From NCBI GenBank assembly GCA_005778115.1, contig SXKJ01000149.1, positions 1-43,631 on the forward strand: 43,631 nucleotides of DNA, read 5' to 3'. Position 1 is the first letter of the stretch. Every line of letters begins with the position of its first letter. The position numbers and the translations under genes were made by a program. Shown here piece after piece: positions 9,003-18,419 of the stretch. A model generated the notes under the pieces. It saw nothing but the letters and a program-made list of their open reading frames with translations, ran no database searches and was not told the DNA's origin. Origin of the DNA: Planctomyces sp. Its GTDB lineage: Bacteria > Planctomycetota > Planctomycetia > Planctomycetales > Planctomycetaceae.

Positions 9003-10211
9003 TCACCGCACGGGACTGCTGAACTTGAAGATTGGCAACAGCATGGCGATGGCGATGCCTCCGATGGCGCTTCCCAGGACTGTGATGATCAGCGGTTCGA
9101 GCAAGCTCGTGACCGTCTTCACGGCGTTGGCGACTTCGCGTTCGAGGTATTCGGCGACCTTCTCCAAGACTTTGCCCAGCCGTCCGGTCTTCTCGCCGGA
9201 GGCGATCATCTGCACGACCATTTTGGGAAACAACGCTTGGCCGTGCAGAGCCTCGTGAATCTGGCGACCGGTCGTGACTTGTTCGCCGACCTGTTTCCAA
9301 CAGCTTTCATAGAAGTGGTTGTTGGACGTCCCGCCGCTGAGTTCCAGCGCTTCGAGCATTGGTACTCCGGCATTGAGCGTGGTCGAGAGCGTCCGCAGGC
9401 TGCGACTGAGCGCGACCTTGCGCGACAGACCGTTGAAGGGCGGCAGATAGATCTTCATCCAATCCAGAGCAATGCGGCCTGACTCTTGGCGGAACAGGAA
9501 GATGCCGATCGCCAGCAAGACCAGTGACACACCCAGATACCATGGCCAATACATCGTCATTGACGCCGAAAGGGCCAGCAGGAATTTGGTCGCACCGGGG
9601 ATGTCTTTCTCACGTCCGGCAAACATCGGCATCAGCTTCGGGAAGACGTAGGTCAGCAAAAAGATCACCACGCCGACGCACATCGTGACCATCGCCGCGG
9701 GATAGATCAGCGCGCCTTTGATCTCCGAGCGCATCTCCGACTCGGTGCGGTATTGCGTCGCGATCCGTTCCAGCATCGGGCCAAGCTGGCCGCTGGCTTC
9801 GCTGGCTTTGACGAGGTTCACAAACGCCTTGTCGAAGTGTTTTGGAAATTTCGACAGCGCACTCGACAAGTCGTCCCCCGCTTGCACGCTGTCTTGCAGA
9901 CGCACGGTGAGTGACTTCATCGACGGGTTATCGGTCTGTCCGGCCAGCCCTTCGAGTGCATTTGCAATCGGCACGCCAGCATCAACCATCACCGCCAACT
10001 GGCTGGCGAACTCGACGATGTCCCGCCGCGTGACCGGCTTAGCGAACAGTGACGGCCCTCGCTTGGCGGCACTCTCCGCGACCTCTTCCAGCGAGACCAC
10101 ATACAGGCCCTGCTGCCGAAGCTGTGTTGTCGCGGCTTCCTGGCTGTCGCAGTTCAACTCGCCCGACTTCAGCGAGCCGTTCGTGTCTTTGGCTTGGTAG
10201 ATGAATCGCAT
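9003..10211 (-). CDS. gspF: Type II secretion / type IV pilus inner-membrane protein GspF (PilC)
   Basis: 402 residues, the usual length for GspF/PilC. It has two T2SSF domains: the first around residues 65-190 (Q-L-A-V-M-V-D-A-G-V-P-I-A-N-A-L) and the second around 270-395 (L-S-T-T-L-N-A-G-V-P-M-L-E-A-L). Three hydrophobic segments lie near 165-195, 215-240 and 370-395. The family forms the membrane platform on which the GspE/PilB ATPase acts. ATG at 10211 starts M-R-F-I-Y-Q-A-K-D, the typical GspF N-terminus, with AGGAAA upstream. It lies downstream of gspE on the same strand and is intact, although gspE carries an in-frame UGA. It converges with the broken hydrolase gene 19 bp away. Confidence 0.94.
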   Translation of the reverse strand: MRFIYQAKDTNGSLKSGELNCDSQEAATTQLRQQGLYVVSLEEVAESAAKRGPSLFAKPVTRRDIVEFASQLAVMVDAGVPIANALEGLAGQTDNPSMKSLTVRLQDSVQAGDDLSSALSKFPKHFDKAFVNLVKASEASGQLGPMLERIATQYRTESEMRSEIKGALIYPAAMVTMCVGVVIFLLTYVFPKLMPMFAGREKDIPGATKFLLALSASMTMYWPWYLGVSLVLLAIGIFLFRQESGRIALDWMKIYLPPFNGLSRKVALSRSLRTLSTTLNAGVPMLEALELSGGTSNNHFYESCWKQVGEQVTTGRQIHEALHGQALFPKMVVQMIASGEKTGRLGKVLEKVAEYLEREVANAVKTVTSLLEPLIITVLGSAIGGIAIAMLLPIFKFSSPVR

Positions 10212-10249
10212 GATTGGTTTCCTGAAAGCAAGTTCGGCTGTCTGATCTC

Positions 10250-10272
10250 CTCTCCCCCGCATCGGGGGAGAG
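10250..10272. repeat. Short perfect hairpin between gspE and gspF
   Basis: CTCTCCCCCG (10250-10259), a 3-base loop, then CGGGGGAGAG (10263-10272). It lies in the 92-bp spacer between the two minus-strand genes. No T-run follows on either strand, so it may attenuate or protect the mRNA rather than terminate it. It resembles the palindromic elements elsewhere in the window but is a single hairpin. Confidence 0.7.
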
Positions 10273-10303
10273 GGAGCCGGAATTCACAGATTTCACTCTC
10301 GTA

Positions 10304-12091
10304 TTACGAGTTCGTCTCTGCCTCTCCACCCTTCCCCTTCGCTCCTTCATCCTTCTTCGGCGGTGCCCAGCCTTCATTGCTGGACCGCAGCACTTCTTCA
10401 ACGGTGGTGATGCCCTCTTTGACCTTGCGCAATCCGTCATAGCGCAGCGTGATCATGCCGGACTGCCGCGCGGCTTCGCGCAGCACTCCGAGCGTCGGGT
10501 TCGTGGCGATGATCTCGCGCATGTGGTCGTCGATGACGAGTAGTTCGTGCATTGCGATGCGGCCGGAGTAGCCGGTGTTGCGGAACTTCTTGCATCCGAC
10601 GGGGCGATAGAACGTCTCGACTTCAAGGCTGTAACGTTCCATGACGTGGCGAACGTCTTTCGGCGCGTCGTAGGGCTTCTTGCATTTCGGGCAGAGCCGG
10701 CGACCGAGTCGCTGAGCCAGAACCATGTTCAACGAGGCGGCCAGCAGGTAGCCCTCGACTCAAATATCAAGCAATCGCGTGACCGTGCCGCAGGCGTCAT
10801 TCGTGTGCAACGTGCTGAAGACCAGATGCCCGGTCAGCGCGGCTTGGATCGCGACGCGAGCGGTGTCTTCGTCGCGGATTTCACCGATCAGGACTTTGTC
10901 CGGGTCTTGTCGCAGCAGGCTGCGCAGGACGGCACCGAACGTCAGTCCGATCTTTTCGTTGGTTTGAAACTGATTGATGCCGGACAATTGAAACTCGATC
11001 GGGTCTTCGACGGTGCAGACGTTGGACTCGATCGAGTTGACCGTGTTCAACGCCGAGTACAGCGTGGTGCTCTTGCCGCTGCCGGTCGGGCCGGTGACGA
11101 GGGCGATCCCGTTGGGCTTTTCGAGTTGTTGTCGGAACTGCTCGTAGATGTCGGCGCTGAAGCCGAGCTGTTGCAGCGACATGTTGATCGCTTCGTTGTC
11201 GAGCACGCGGATCACGACCTTCTCGCCGAATTGACCGGGGAGAGTGCTGATACGCAAATCGATCGGATGCCTTTCCATCAGCACATGGATGCGTCCGTCT
11301 TGCGGCAGACGGCGCTCGCTGATGTCGAGACTGGCCATGATTTTGATACGTGATGCGACGGCCGGCGCGAGGTTCATCGGCAGTTCGAGCGACTGGTACA
11401 GCGCGCCGTCTACTCGATAGCGAATCCGCAGCAGCCGGTCGCCAGGTTCGATGTGGATGTCGCTGGCCTTGTCCTTCACGGCGTTGTAGAGAATGTAGTT
11501 GACGAGCTTGATGATCGGGCTTTGTCCGGCGGCAACGGCGTCGCCGGCGATGTCTTCGACGGACGCTTCGATCAGCCGGACCGAGTCCTCCTTCGCGTCG
11601 TCGATGATGTCGTCAATCACGAAAACTCGCTCGTTGGGCAGGTAGGTCTGCACCATGCGGCGAATGTCTTTGGCAGCGGCGATGACGATCTGAATTTCGC
11701 ACTTGGCGACTTCGGCCAGTTGCTCGGCCAGAAAGACGTTGGTCGGCTCGCTGACGGCGACGGTCAGCGTGTTGCGGACTTTGAACAACGGCAGGACCGT
11801 GTGCTTCTCGATCACATCTCGCGGCAGCGTGTCCACGATCTTGGCATCGAACAGCCGGGTGTCGAGTTTGACATACGGCAGCCCCAGTTCGACCGCGAGG
11901 CATTCCAGGACTTGCTCTTCGCTCGCCCAACTCCGCTCGACCAGCAGTTCGCCCAGTAGCTTCGCGCCGCGCGACGAGCGTTGTTCGTCGAGCACGATCT
12001 GCACTTGCTCCTCGCTCAAATAGCCGCGCTTGACCAGCAGGTCACCCAGCCGACGCTTCGGTTCGAGGAGTGAGGAAACAGGACGAATCAT
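10304..12091 (-). pseudogene. gspE: GspE/PilB-type secretion ATPase with one in-frame UGA
   Basis: 595 codons in one frame. An N-terminal MshEN/GspE_N domain ([15 protein letters not shown]) is followed by Walker [11 protein letters not shown] near 365, Walker [11 protein letters not shown] near 425 and H-T-N-D-A near 453. TGA occurs at 10762-10760, right after R-L-L-D-I, where the family has M-G-V-E-P; sequence resumes V-E-G-Y-L-L-A-A-S-L-N-M-V. The C-terminal zinc motif has C-P-K-C but then G-C-K-K-F, so the fourth cysteine is replaced by Phe. GGA to TGA and TGC to TTC would both be G-to-T changes. Start is the ATG at 12091 ([12 protein letters not shown]). A product ending at UGA (10760-12091, 443 residues) keeps both Walker motifs but loses the C-terminal zinc region. 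Confidence 0.85.
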
Positions 12092-12112
12092 GACGCACCT
12101 GGGCTCTGACTT

Positions 12113-12177
12113 TGAGCGGAATGACGCTAGCCACCGGTGTCGTGGCGAAACACCGGCGGCTAGCGCCTTGCCGCTCA
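12113..12177. repeat. Palindromic element (GCGCTAGCC family), copy 1
   Basis: 28-base arms with about 4 mismatches: 12113-12140, beginning TGAGCGGAATGACGCTAGCC, and 12150-12177, with a 9-base loop. The arm is related to the inner arms of the elements at 15844-15973 and 19868-19998 (shared core GGCGCTAGCCGC). It lies 22 bp upstream of the gspE start. Confidence 0.8.
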
Positions 12178-12497
12178 TCGGAATCATGCGTGGCCACGCA
12201 ACGTCTATGAATCTAGGTCACAAACTCCGGACGTTCGGGAGTCGAGCATGGCCGGGGCGTGGCAATTCGGAAACGCGCCGCGCGGCTGATGAGAATCGGT
12301 ATGACCAGTCGAACCGTGTCAAATTGGAGCGACTCGGCGAGTTGGGAAGAGCGGAGGTCGTCCGCAAGTTCCCGGTAATCGAACGACTCGGCTTAACCGG
12401 CAAAGAGCCCCCAGTTTTCCTGATGCGGACAACCAGTCTCATCCGATCAAGAGAAGGTAGGTGCGCCGGCACCGTTGTCGAGTCAGAAGGAACGCTC
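12178..12497. other. Gene-free divergent spacer upstream of the SLBB gene
   Basis: About 320 bp between gspE (minus) and the SLBB gene (plus). The plus frame is open through it, but the reading continues back through the palindrome and antisense gspE and has no family-like or signal-peptide sequence, so I treat it as non-coding. Promoters for both directions are expected here; none is convincing by eye. Confidence 0.5.
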
Positions 12498-14753
12498 ATG
12501 CCAGGCTATCGCTGGTCACGCTTGATCGCCGTCTTATGCGGCGTGGGAAGTGCCGTCACGGGCACGTCCGCGTGGGCGTTTCAATCGCAGCCTTTCGTCC
12601 AGGAAATCAACAACGCGAGACACGGGTACAACCCGGGCGCTTGGGTGGGTGAAGGACTTTGGAACAGCGGCGGAGCCAACTATGCGCTGGGCGAGTTTGG
12701 CCCGTCGCTGGGAATGTGGCATCGCTCGGCGGACGGATCCCCCATCAGCAACGACAACTTTCCGCTCACGAAGCTGGGGACGACTCCCGGCGGAGTCAGT
12801 CAATATGGCGTCAACGGCGGCGACTTGAATCCGCCCGCCAATCAGCCACCGTACATCGCCAACAACATGGCCTATAGCGCGAATGGCCAATCGCCGTTTG
12901 GTCAGCCGGTGAATGGAGCGTCTGCGACCGATGCGTCGAATGGGAATCCGCCAAATCGTCCACAACAAATCCATGGCGCGAACGGTTCGATGAATCCGAA
13001 CCAATTCGGTCCGAATCAGCAGGGACAGTTCCCGCCTCAAGGTTGGAATCAATCCGGGAACTCGTATGGCTCGCTTCAGGCGGCGAGCGCCAATCGAACT
13101 CAATCGAAGGTCTCGTGGACGCTCGATTCGAACCAGCAACCTTACGTCGGTTTGCTGGGACAGGTGGCTCGGCCGGGTGTTTATGAGATCGAGAATCGAG
13201 GCGCGCGACTGGGCGACTTGCTCAAAGAGACCGGCGGCTTGGCTCGCGATGCCTCCGGACAGTTCCGCATCATTCGCAATGGCCGCCCCGGACAAATGAC
13301 GTCGTATGCCGGTGCCGCGCAGTTTGAATTGATGGCGGGCGACTTGGTGATCGCGGATGCGCAGTATTCCTCAGCCGCGAACTACTCGCAGGGCGGCACG
13401 AACGCAAAGCCGGCATCGTCCACCTCGGTGCAGATCGGTTTTGTGAATCTCATCGATCGACCCGTCGTTCTGAAACTGCGCCGAGAACAATCCAGTGTTT
13501 TGGAGATTCTGGCGTTGATGCGTCAGGACGAAGGCTTGGCCTCGCAGATCAAAATCATCGCTCCAACCAACCAGCGATCTGCAGGCCCGACTCGGCCAGA
13601 GACACCGTTGGCTTCCGAGACCGTGTTGATCTTCCCGCCGAACGCAGTCCGGGCCGCACGGCTCGCTCCGTTGCCGGAACCATTCATGATCAAGCGAGAC
13701 GACGATGAAACCGCGGGGCAACAGCCAGCACCGCGAGCAAACATCTTGCCCGACGTGACGCAGTCACCTCGAACGCAATCGCCACCAACACAGCCGTCGG
13801 TCGGAGCTTGGCAAGACTCGCAGCCGTTGCCGCAAGCGGCACGGGCAGTCTCGCAGCCCAATCCCGAACCAGCCGCCGACGTCACCGACGTTCCGCCTCC
13901 GCCATCCGAACCTGCAGTCGCCAAACGGGCCGGCGGGGTTCGTGGAACACCGCGCCGGCAGGATCTCATCGCCCGTGATTCACAGATGGTGTTGGCACCT
14001 CCCGCCGAGTCGAGCGATCGCGCTCCCGCACCACAACCCACTGATTCCGAAGTCGAATCAGACGAACCGTCATTGCTCAACGCTCATAGCCCACACCGGC
14101 CGATTCTGGCAGACAAGGATCAACTCACCGACTTGGATCTCGAAGTTGCGGAAACCAAGGCCGATGCCGCCGGATCGAGTTGGTCCATTTGGCCGCCAAT
14201 CCTCACGGCGGGAGTCGGATTACTCGCGCTGATTGGGTTCAGCTTGTCCTTGCGCCGTCGCACACAAATGGCTCATGCGGTGCCGCCGGTTCCGCCGACA
14301 ATTAGCACTCCGAAGCCGGTCCGTCGCGATGCGCTCGAAGCCATCATCAACGACCAATTGCCGTTGACCGAAGAACGCGTGCCACTCGCTTCGCAAATGC
14401 AGTTTCACGGACGGCCACAACCGGCGAAGTCGATTCGCTTGGATCAGAGTCACGTGCTGCCGAAGCCGCATTTGCAAGAACCGGCGGGCAGGAGTCAGGT
14501 GCCAGAAGTCAGAGGTCAAAGGTCAGAGGTCAGACGACCGGAGCCTGAACTCAGGAGTCCGCCGCCAGTCGCACCGAAAACGGTGGCAGCCGCCTCTCAG
14601 AAGTTTCGCATTGATCGGTCGGGAGCGACGGGGACTGGAACTCAGGTGATTTCCGGGACACCAAACAACTCGCCGACTGCTGGGCCATTGGATCGAGCGT
14701 TGTCAGCGGTTCAAAAGCAAATCACTCAATTACGAGAGGAGCGTGACGCATGA
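12498..14753 (+). CDS. Membrane-anchored SLBB-like (polysaccharide-export-type) protein with disordered regions
   Basis: 751 residues. A signal peptide (ending near T-S-A-W-A-F-Q, residue 30) is followed by an N/G/P/Q-rich region to about 200. Then comes an SLBB-like beta-grasp segment, residues about 217-265 (V-G-L-L-G-Q-V-A-R-P-G-V-Y-E-I, L-K-E-T-G-G-L), with a second, weaker beta-grasp-like segment near 315-380. A long Pro/Ala/Gln-rich stretch leads to a membrane helix near 564-583 (I-L-T-A-G-V-G-L-L-A-L-I-G-F) followed by R-R-R and a likely cytoplasmic tail. ATG at 12498 has AGAAGG about 7 bases upstream; the open frame further upstream is not used. SLBB domains occur in Wza-type exporters. 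The last codons overlap the next gene (ATGA), so the two proteins are probably partners. Specific function unknown. Confidence 0.78.
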   Translation: MPGYRWSRLIAVLCGVGSAVTGTSAWAFQSQPFVQEINNARHGYNPGAWVGEGLWNSGGANYALGEFGPSLGMWHRSADGSPISNDNFPLTKLGTTPGGVSQYGVNGGDLNPPANQPPYIANNMAYSANGQSPFGQPVNGASATDASNGNPPNRPQQIHGANGSMNPNQFGPNQQGQFPPQGWNQSGNSYGSLQAASANRTQSKVSWTLDSNQQPYVGLLGQVARPGVYEIENRGARLGDLLKETGGLARDASGQFRIIRNGRPGQMTSYAGAAQFELMAGDLVIADAQYSSAANYSQGGTNAKPASSTSVQIGFVNLIDRPVVLKLRREQSSVLEILALMRQDEGLASQIKIIAPTNQRSAGPTRPETPLASETVLIFPPNAVRAARLAPLPEPFMIKRDDDETAGQQPAPRANILPDVTQSPRTQSPPTQPSVGAWQDSQPLPQAARAVSQPNPEPAADVTDVPPPPSEPAVAKRAGGVRGTPRRQDLIARDSQMVLAPPAESSDRAPAPQPTDSEVESDEPSLLNAHSPHRPILADKDQLTDLDLEVAETKADAAGSSWSIWPPILTAGVGLLALIGFSLSLRRRTQMAHAVPPVPPTISTPKPVRRDALEAIINDQLPLTEERVPLASQMQFHGRPQPAKSIRLDQSHVLPKPHLQEPAGRSQVPEVRGQRSEVRRPEPELRSPPPVAPKTVAAASQKFRIDRSGATGTGTQVISGTPNNSPTAGPLDRALSAVQKQITQLREERDA
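14504..14531 (+). repeat. Heptanucleotide tandem repeat in the SLBB gene
   Basis: Four 7-base units close to AGAGGTC (AGAAGTC, AGAGGTC, AAAGGTC, AGAGGTC), encoding V-R-G-Q-R-S-E-V-R in the cytoplasmic tail. Because 7 is not a multiple of 3, gain or loss of one unit would shift the reading frame. Confidence 0.8.
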
Positions 14754-15787
14754 GCGTTGGATTAGACATCGGCTCCACTCAAATTCGTTGCGTGCGCCGT
14801 CGCGATGAGCGGCTGATGGGCCGTGCCGTGCAGGCGTTGTTTACTCCGTTGCCCGACGCGCCGGAATACCGCGCGTTGTTGGAAGCGGGGCGCATTCCGT
14901 TCGCGGTGTGCGAAGGTGCGTTGACGATCGTCGGCGACAACGCCGCCGAGTACTCATTGTTGTTTCACGTTCGTCCGCAGCGCCTGATGCCTCAGGGGCG
15001 GCTGCCGGTGAACGACCCCGTAGCCCGACAATCGTTGGCCGCTTTGGTCGACGCTTTGCTCGGCGAGCCAGATCAGCCGGGAGAGATGTGTGGTGTTACT
15101 CTTCCGGGAGGCGAATCGTTCCAGTCGCTGGCCACTAGCAGCGAACTGGAATTTTTCTCTCGGCTGATCCGGCTACGGGGTTTTGCTCCACAAGTGATTT
15201 CCGCGGGATTGTCAGTGGTGCTGGCGGAACTCTCGCGGCACTCGTTCAGCGGCCTGGGCCTGTCATTCGGTGCCGCGACCAGCGAGTTGGTCGTCGCGCA
15301 TCGCGGCGTTGAACTGGCGATGTGCTCGGTCCCGCAGGGTGGCGATTGGCTCGACGAGCAAATCGCGAAAGAGTTCGGCGACACGCTGCTCGATGATGTG
15401 GGTGAACCGATTTTGGATCTTCCCAAAGCGGCCAGTCGCCGGCGTTCATTTGAGGGCTTCCTCAACGCGCCGACGAGCAATGCCGAACGCTTCCTGGCCA
15501 GCCTGCACCGCGACTTACTCTATGCGCTGATTCGCAGCGCGACCTTCACATTGGCGGGATTGCCACGAGCACTGGAGATTCCCCAACCGCTGCCGATGGT
15601 CGTCACTGGTGGCGTGGCTCGCATCGGCGGCTTCGAGGGACTATTGCGTCAAGCGATTGAGTTGGCGCGCTTCCCGCTATCGATCAGCGAGATTCGGTTC
15701 GCGAACACCCACGATTTCACGGTCGCTCGCGGGAGCTTGATCAGCGCCCAGCTTGAGAGCGATGTTCGCAACACGCACGCGGCGTGA
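14750..15787 (+). CDS. Actin/Hsp70-fold (ASKHA) ATPase, PilM-like in outline
   Basis: 345 residues. Phosphate-1 loop G-L-D-I-G-S-T-Q-I-R (residues 4-13), phosphate-2 L-G-L-S-F-G-A-A-T-S-E-L near 165-176, and adenosine motif V-V-T-G-G-V-A-R-I-G-G-F near 284-295 define an ATP-binding actin-like fold. No signal peptide, so cytoplasmic. The ATG at 14750 overlaps the stop of the SLBB gene (ATGA), implying translational coupling and probably a complex. Actin-fold proteins of this size in similar settings include PilM (type IV pili), FtsA and EutJ-like proteins; the nearby gspE/gspF make a PilM-like role attractive, but the sequence is too far from these for me to assign it. A long palindrome follows the gene. 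Confidence 0.78.
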   Translation: MSVGLDIGSTQIRCVRRRDERLMGRAVQALFTPLPDAPEYRALLEAGRIPFAVCEGALTIVGDNAAEYSLLFHVRPQRLMPQGRLPVNDPVARQSLAALVDALLGEPDQPGEMCGVTLPGGESFQSLATSSELEFFSRLIRLRGFAPQVISAGLSVVLAELSRHSFSGLGLSFGAATSELVVAHRGVELAMCSVPQGGDWLDEQIAKEFGDTLLDDVGEPILDLPKAASRRRSFEGFLNAPTSNAERFLASLHRDLLYALIRSATFTLAGLPRALEIPQPLPMVVTGGVARIGGFEGLLRQAIELARFPLSISEIRFANTHDFTVARGSLISAQLESDVRNTHAA

Positions 15788-15843
15788 CATTCTTCTGGCA
15801 GAACTTTTTGGCAGACGAACGGGGGGCCAGGGGAATGAATTTC

Positions 15844-15973
15844 GGCTCTCCGCCATCCGTGGTGATTTCAGGGCCAGTGAGCCGCAAGGCGCTAGCCGCG
15901 GGTTCTTTTCATCGACCCGCGGCTAGCGCCTTGCGCCTCACGAATTCGTTTTCAACACGGATGGCGGAGAGCC
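15844..15973. repeat. Composite palindromic element, copy A
   Basis: Outer perfect inverted repeat GGCTCTCCGCCATCCGTG (15844-15861) and its reverse complement (15956-15973). Inside it is an inner palindrome with 27-base arms (15877-15903 and 15915-15941) starting GTGAGCCGCAAGGCGCTAGC. It fills the gap between the convergent ASKHA and lnt genes. The same two-layer architecture recurs at 19868-19998. Confidence 0.9.
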
Positions 15974-15979
15974 TGAATT

Positions 15980-17992
15980 TCAAATCTGAAGAGGCTTCTG
16001 TCTGCGAGGGATCAGACCGATCATCAGAAACAGCCCGCAAGCGGCCGAGCATGTCCCGGCGAACCAATCTCCATACGCGACGTAGGCGCTGTGGCGGTTG
16101 TCGAGCGGTACGGTGTCGATGACCGCCGCGTTGAGCGATTTGCGCCACCGACCGGTCGCGGGATCTTTCAGTGTTGTTCGCACGGGATCGAACATTGAGA
16201 GCGGCACGCGACGGTCGGAATGGTTGCGGCTGGCATGTTGCAGTTGATCGTGCTGCTTCTTCCAGGTTTCGTCGCCGTCAATCATGACTTCCGGTTCGCG
16301 GATGACTCCGTCACCGTCGATGACGGCGGAGATGCCGGTGTTGACCGCTCGAACGAGCGGCGTGCGGCATTCGACGGCGCGAAAGGCGGACGTGATGAGA
16401 TGCTGATCCAATTCGCTGCTGCCATGGAACCAGCCGTCGTTCGTCAGGTTCAACAGGCAGGCCAGTCGTCGTCGCTCTGGTTTGTAGTTGTTGTGTGAAT
16501 CGGTGAAGTCGAACGTGCGGACGAGGTCACGCACTAAGTGCGGCACGGTGTCTTCGAAGCAGATGATCGGCGAAACGTTCCAGCGTCCGGCATCGAACGC
16601 TACCGGGGCGGTTCCGGCGGTGATGCCGAAGTCTTCGGGCAACGGTGAGAACGCCTGCAACCACGGCAACGATTCCTTGAGCGGGACATACTCGCCGAAG
16701 ATCACGCGATGTTGCTTGTCGTAGGTATTGGCGACGCCACGCAGCGGCGTTACCAGCGCGGCAGAGTTGAAGTGCTTCAAGCCCTTCGAGTCCGCGCTGA
16801 AACGATCGAGGCCGACGACCAAATTGGCTCCAGCCTTTTGCGACATCTCATGCAATGCCTTGCGGACATACGGGTCGTGCCAATGATCGACCGGCACCTG
16901 CGGTGCGATGCGCCGCAGTTCGGTCTCGGTGAGATTCGGATCGGCGTCGGAGAGCGGCCAGCGAAACATCGTTTCCGGCCAGACAATGAGGTCGGGCTTG
17001 TAGGGCACGGAGTAGCCAGTCAGCAGTTCGTGAATCCGATACATCTGCCCGAACTCGGCCGGGTCATGTTTTACGGACGAAGGGAAGTTGCCTTGAATCA
17101 GCGCCACGCGCGGGCCAGCAGTGAACTCGGCCTGGCTGCGTCGGAAGTAGCCGTAGCCCAAGGTCGTCAAGATGACCAGCAAGCCAACCACCACCGCAGC
17201 GCATTGCCGACGCCACTCACCGTGCGAGCGGATTGGCGACTCGGCGTCGGTGGGGGGCGGCAAGTGACGCAGTTCCGCAGGCAATTGCACCGGCGTGATC
17301 AACTTCAAACGGCTCAGCCATGATTCCGGAACCAGGCCTGCCAGCATCGCGTTGCCGAGCGCAACCACGCCGCTCACACCATACGCTCCGCACACATCGG
17401 AAACCTGAATCAGTTCGATCCAGCGATACTGCGAGTGTCCCAACTGATACCACGCGAAGCCGGTCATCAAGTGAGCTCGGACAAACTCTAAACCGGTCCA
17501 GACGAGCGGTACGGCCGCGATCAACGGCAGTCCGCAGCGATGCACGGCCACGCGCGACAAGCTGACGAATGCGGTCCAATACATCGCCAGGTAAATCGAC
17601 AGCGCGAACCACGCCACGTACATCGACTCATGTCCAAGCCGCAGCCATTGCAGCGTCGGCACCCAGAAAACGAGTCCGCCGACCCAAGTTGTCAGCCACA
17701 GCCGACGCGGCGCGCGTTCCAAGCGGACGAGCACGCACAGCGGCAGCAGCGCGAGCCAAGCCAGAGGCGACCAATCGAGCGGTGTGAAGCTCGCCCAAAG
17801 GAGCACGGCTGAGATGCCGCTCAGCAACATCCCACCACGAGCGGCTGCCGGCAACGATCGCGCGGCCGCGATGATCGCCTTGACCGACGGCTCATTACGC
17901 CGCGCGGTGTTCGGGTTCGTCGCTGGCACATTTCCGTCCGACACGATTTTTGCTTCCGTCACACGTTCGAGACTGCTGGTACTGATCGTCAT
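15980..17992 (-). CDS. lnt: Apolipoprotein N-acyltransferase
   Basis: 670 residues. It N-acylates the lipid-modified Cys of lipoproteins in the cytoplasmic membrane, the last step of lipoprotein maturation. About seven hydrophobic segments cover the N-terminal third and one lies at the C-terminus. The periplasmic nitrilase (CN-hydrolase) domain shows the family's catalytic triad: Glu in I-V-W-P-E-T (about 338), Lys near T-Y-D-K-Q-H-R-V-I-F-G-E-Y (about 423) and Cys in I-I-C-F-E-D (about 478). The chain is longer than the usual 500-550 residues, with extra linker between the membrane and nitrilase parts. AAGGAGG directly abuts the ATG at 17998, so the next ATG at 17992 (6-base spacing) is the better start. 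Substrates in this window include the lipoproteins at 18712, 31764 and 34472. Confidence 0.94.
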   Translation of the reverse strand: MTISTSSLERVTEAKIVSDGNVPATNPNTARRNEPSVKAIIAAARSLPAAARGGMLLSGISAVLLWASFTPLDWSPLAWLALLPLCVLVRLERAPRRLWLTTWVGGLVFWVPTLQWLRLGHESMYVAWFALSIYLAMYWTAFVSLSRVAVHRCGLPLIAAVPLVWTGLEFVRAHLMTGFAWYQLGHSQYRWIELIQVSDVCGAYGVSGVVALGNAMLAGLVPESWLSRLKLITPVQLPAELRHLPPPTDAESPIRSHGEWRRQCAAVVVGLLVILTTLGYGYFRRSQAEFTAGPRVALIQGNFPSSVKHDPAEFGQMYRIHELLTGYSVPYKPDLIVWPETMFRWPLSDADPNLTETELRRIAPQVPVDHWHDPYVRKALHEMSQKAGANLVVGLDRFSADSKGLKHFNSAALVTPLRGVANTYDKQHRVIFGEYVPLKESLPWLQAFSPLPEDFGITAGTAPVAFDAGRWNVSPIICFEDTVPHLVRDLVRTFDFTDSHNNYKPERRRLACLLNLTNDGWFHGSSELDQHLITSAFRAVECRTPLVRAVNTGISAVIDGDGVIREPEVMIDGDETWKKQHDQLQHASRNHSDRRVPLSMFDPVRTTLKDPATGRWRKSLNAAVIDTVPLDNRHSAYVAYGDWFAGTCSAACGLFLMIGLIPRRQKPLQI

Positions 17993-18153
17993 CGGCATCC
18001 TCCTTGAGCCATTCCATCTTACGCGGCCCCGCTCGCCTGTCGGATTCCTGTTCGCGCGAGGGACACGTCGTTGGGGAGTGGACTCGAAAACCCGCCGCGC
18101 GGTCAACGGGACACAAGACGCTCGGAATGAGACGCCTTCGCAGTGTGTCTTGG

Positions 18154-18247
18154 CGACCTTCGCGGCCTTCTGTTCACAAATGAGATTCGGACGCAGATGA
18201 CGATGAGATTTTTTGCTTTAAACAGAAGGTCGCAAAGAGCGCGAAGG
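18154..18247. repeat. Degenerate inverted repeat
   Basis: Left arm 18154-18174 (ends GGCCTTCTGTT) pairs with the right arm 18221-18247 (starts AACAGAAGGTCGC). The right arm carries extra bases, so the outer parts of the arms (CCTTCGCG) pair with a bulge. No coding potential. Confidence 0.55.
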
Positions 18248-18355
18248 AACTCAGGACTTCGAGTGCAGAACAGGGATTGCGAATTTGAGTTTGGTGGCTG
18301 GGAGGTAGTCTCCGGATGTCACCGAGGGGACGAACCGCCCGCGTCGTGAAGCGGA

Positions 18356-18419
18356 TTTTTCTGTCCCCCATTTTTCTGTACCACCAACACAGCTTTTACA
18401 GAAAGATGTGGGACAGAAA
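18356..18419. repeat. Inverted repeat with CTGTCCC / GGGACAG arms
   Basis: Left arm TTTTTCTGTCCCCC... (18356-18380) and right arm TACAGAAAGATGTGGGACAG (18397-18416, extending to 18419), imperfectly complementary, with a 16-base loop. Possibly a relic of a small mobile element. Confidence 0.6.

Noticed and set aside
12030-12497. Upstream extension of the SLBB gene frame
   Set aside because: It would read through antisense gspE and the palindrome; a good ribosome binding site and signal peptide mark the ATG at 12498.
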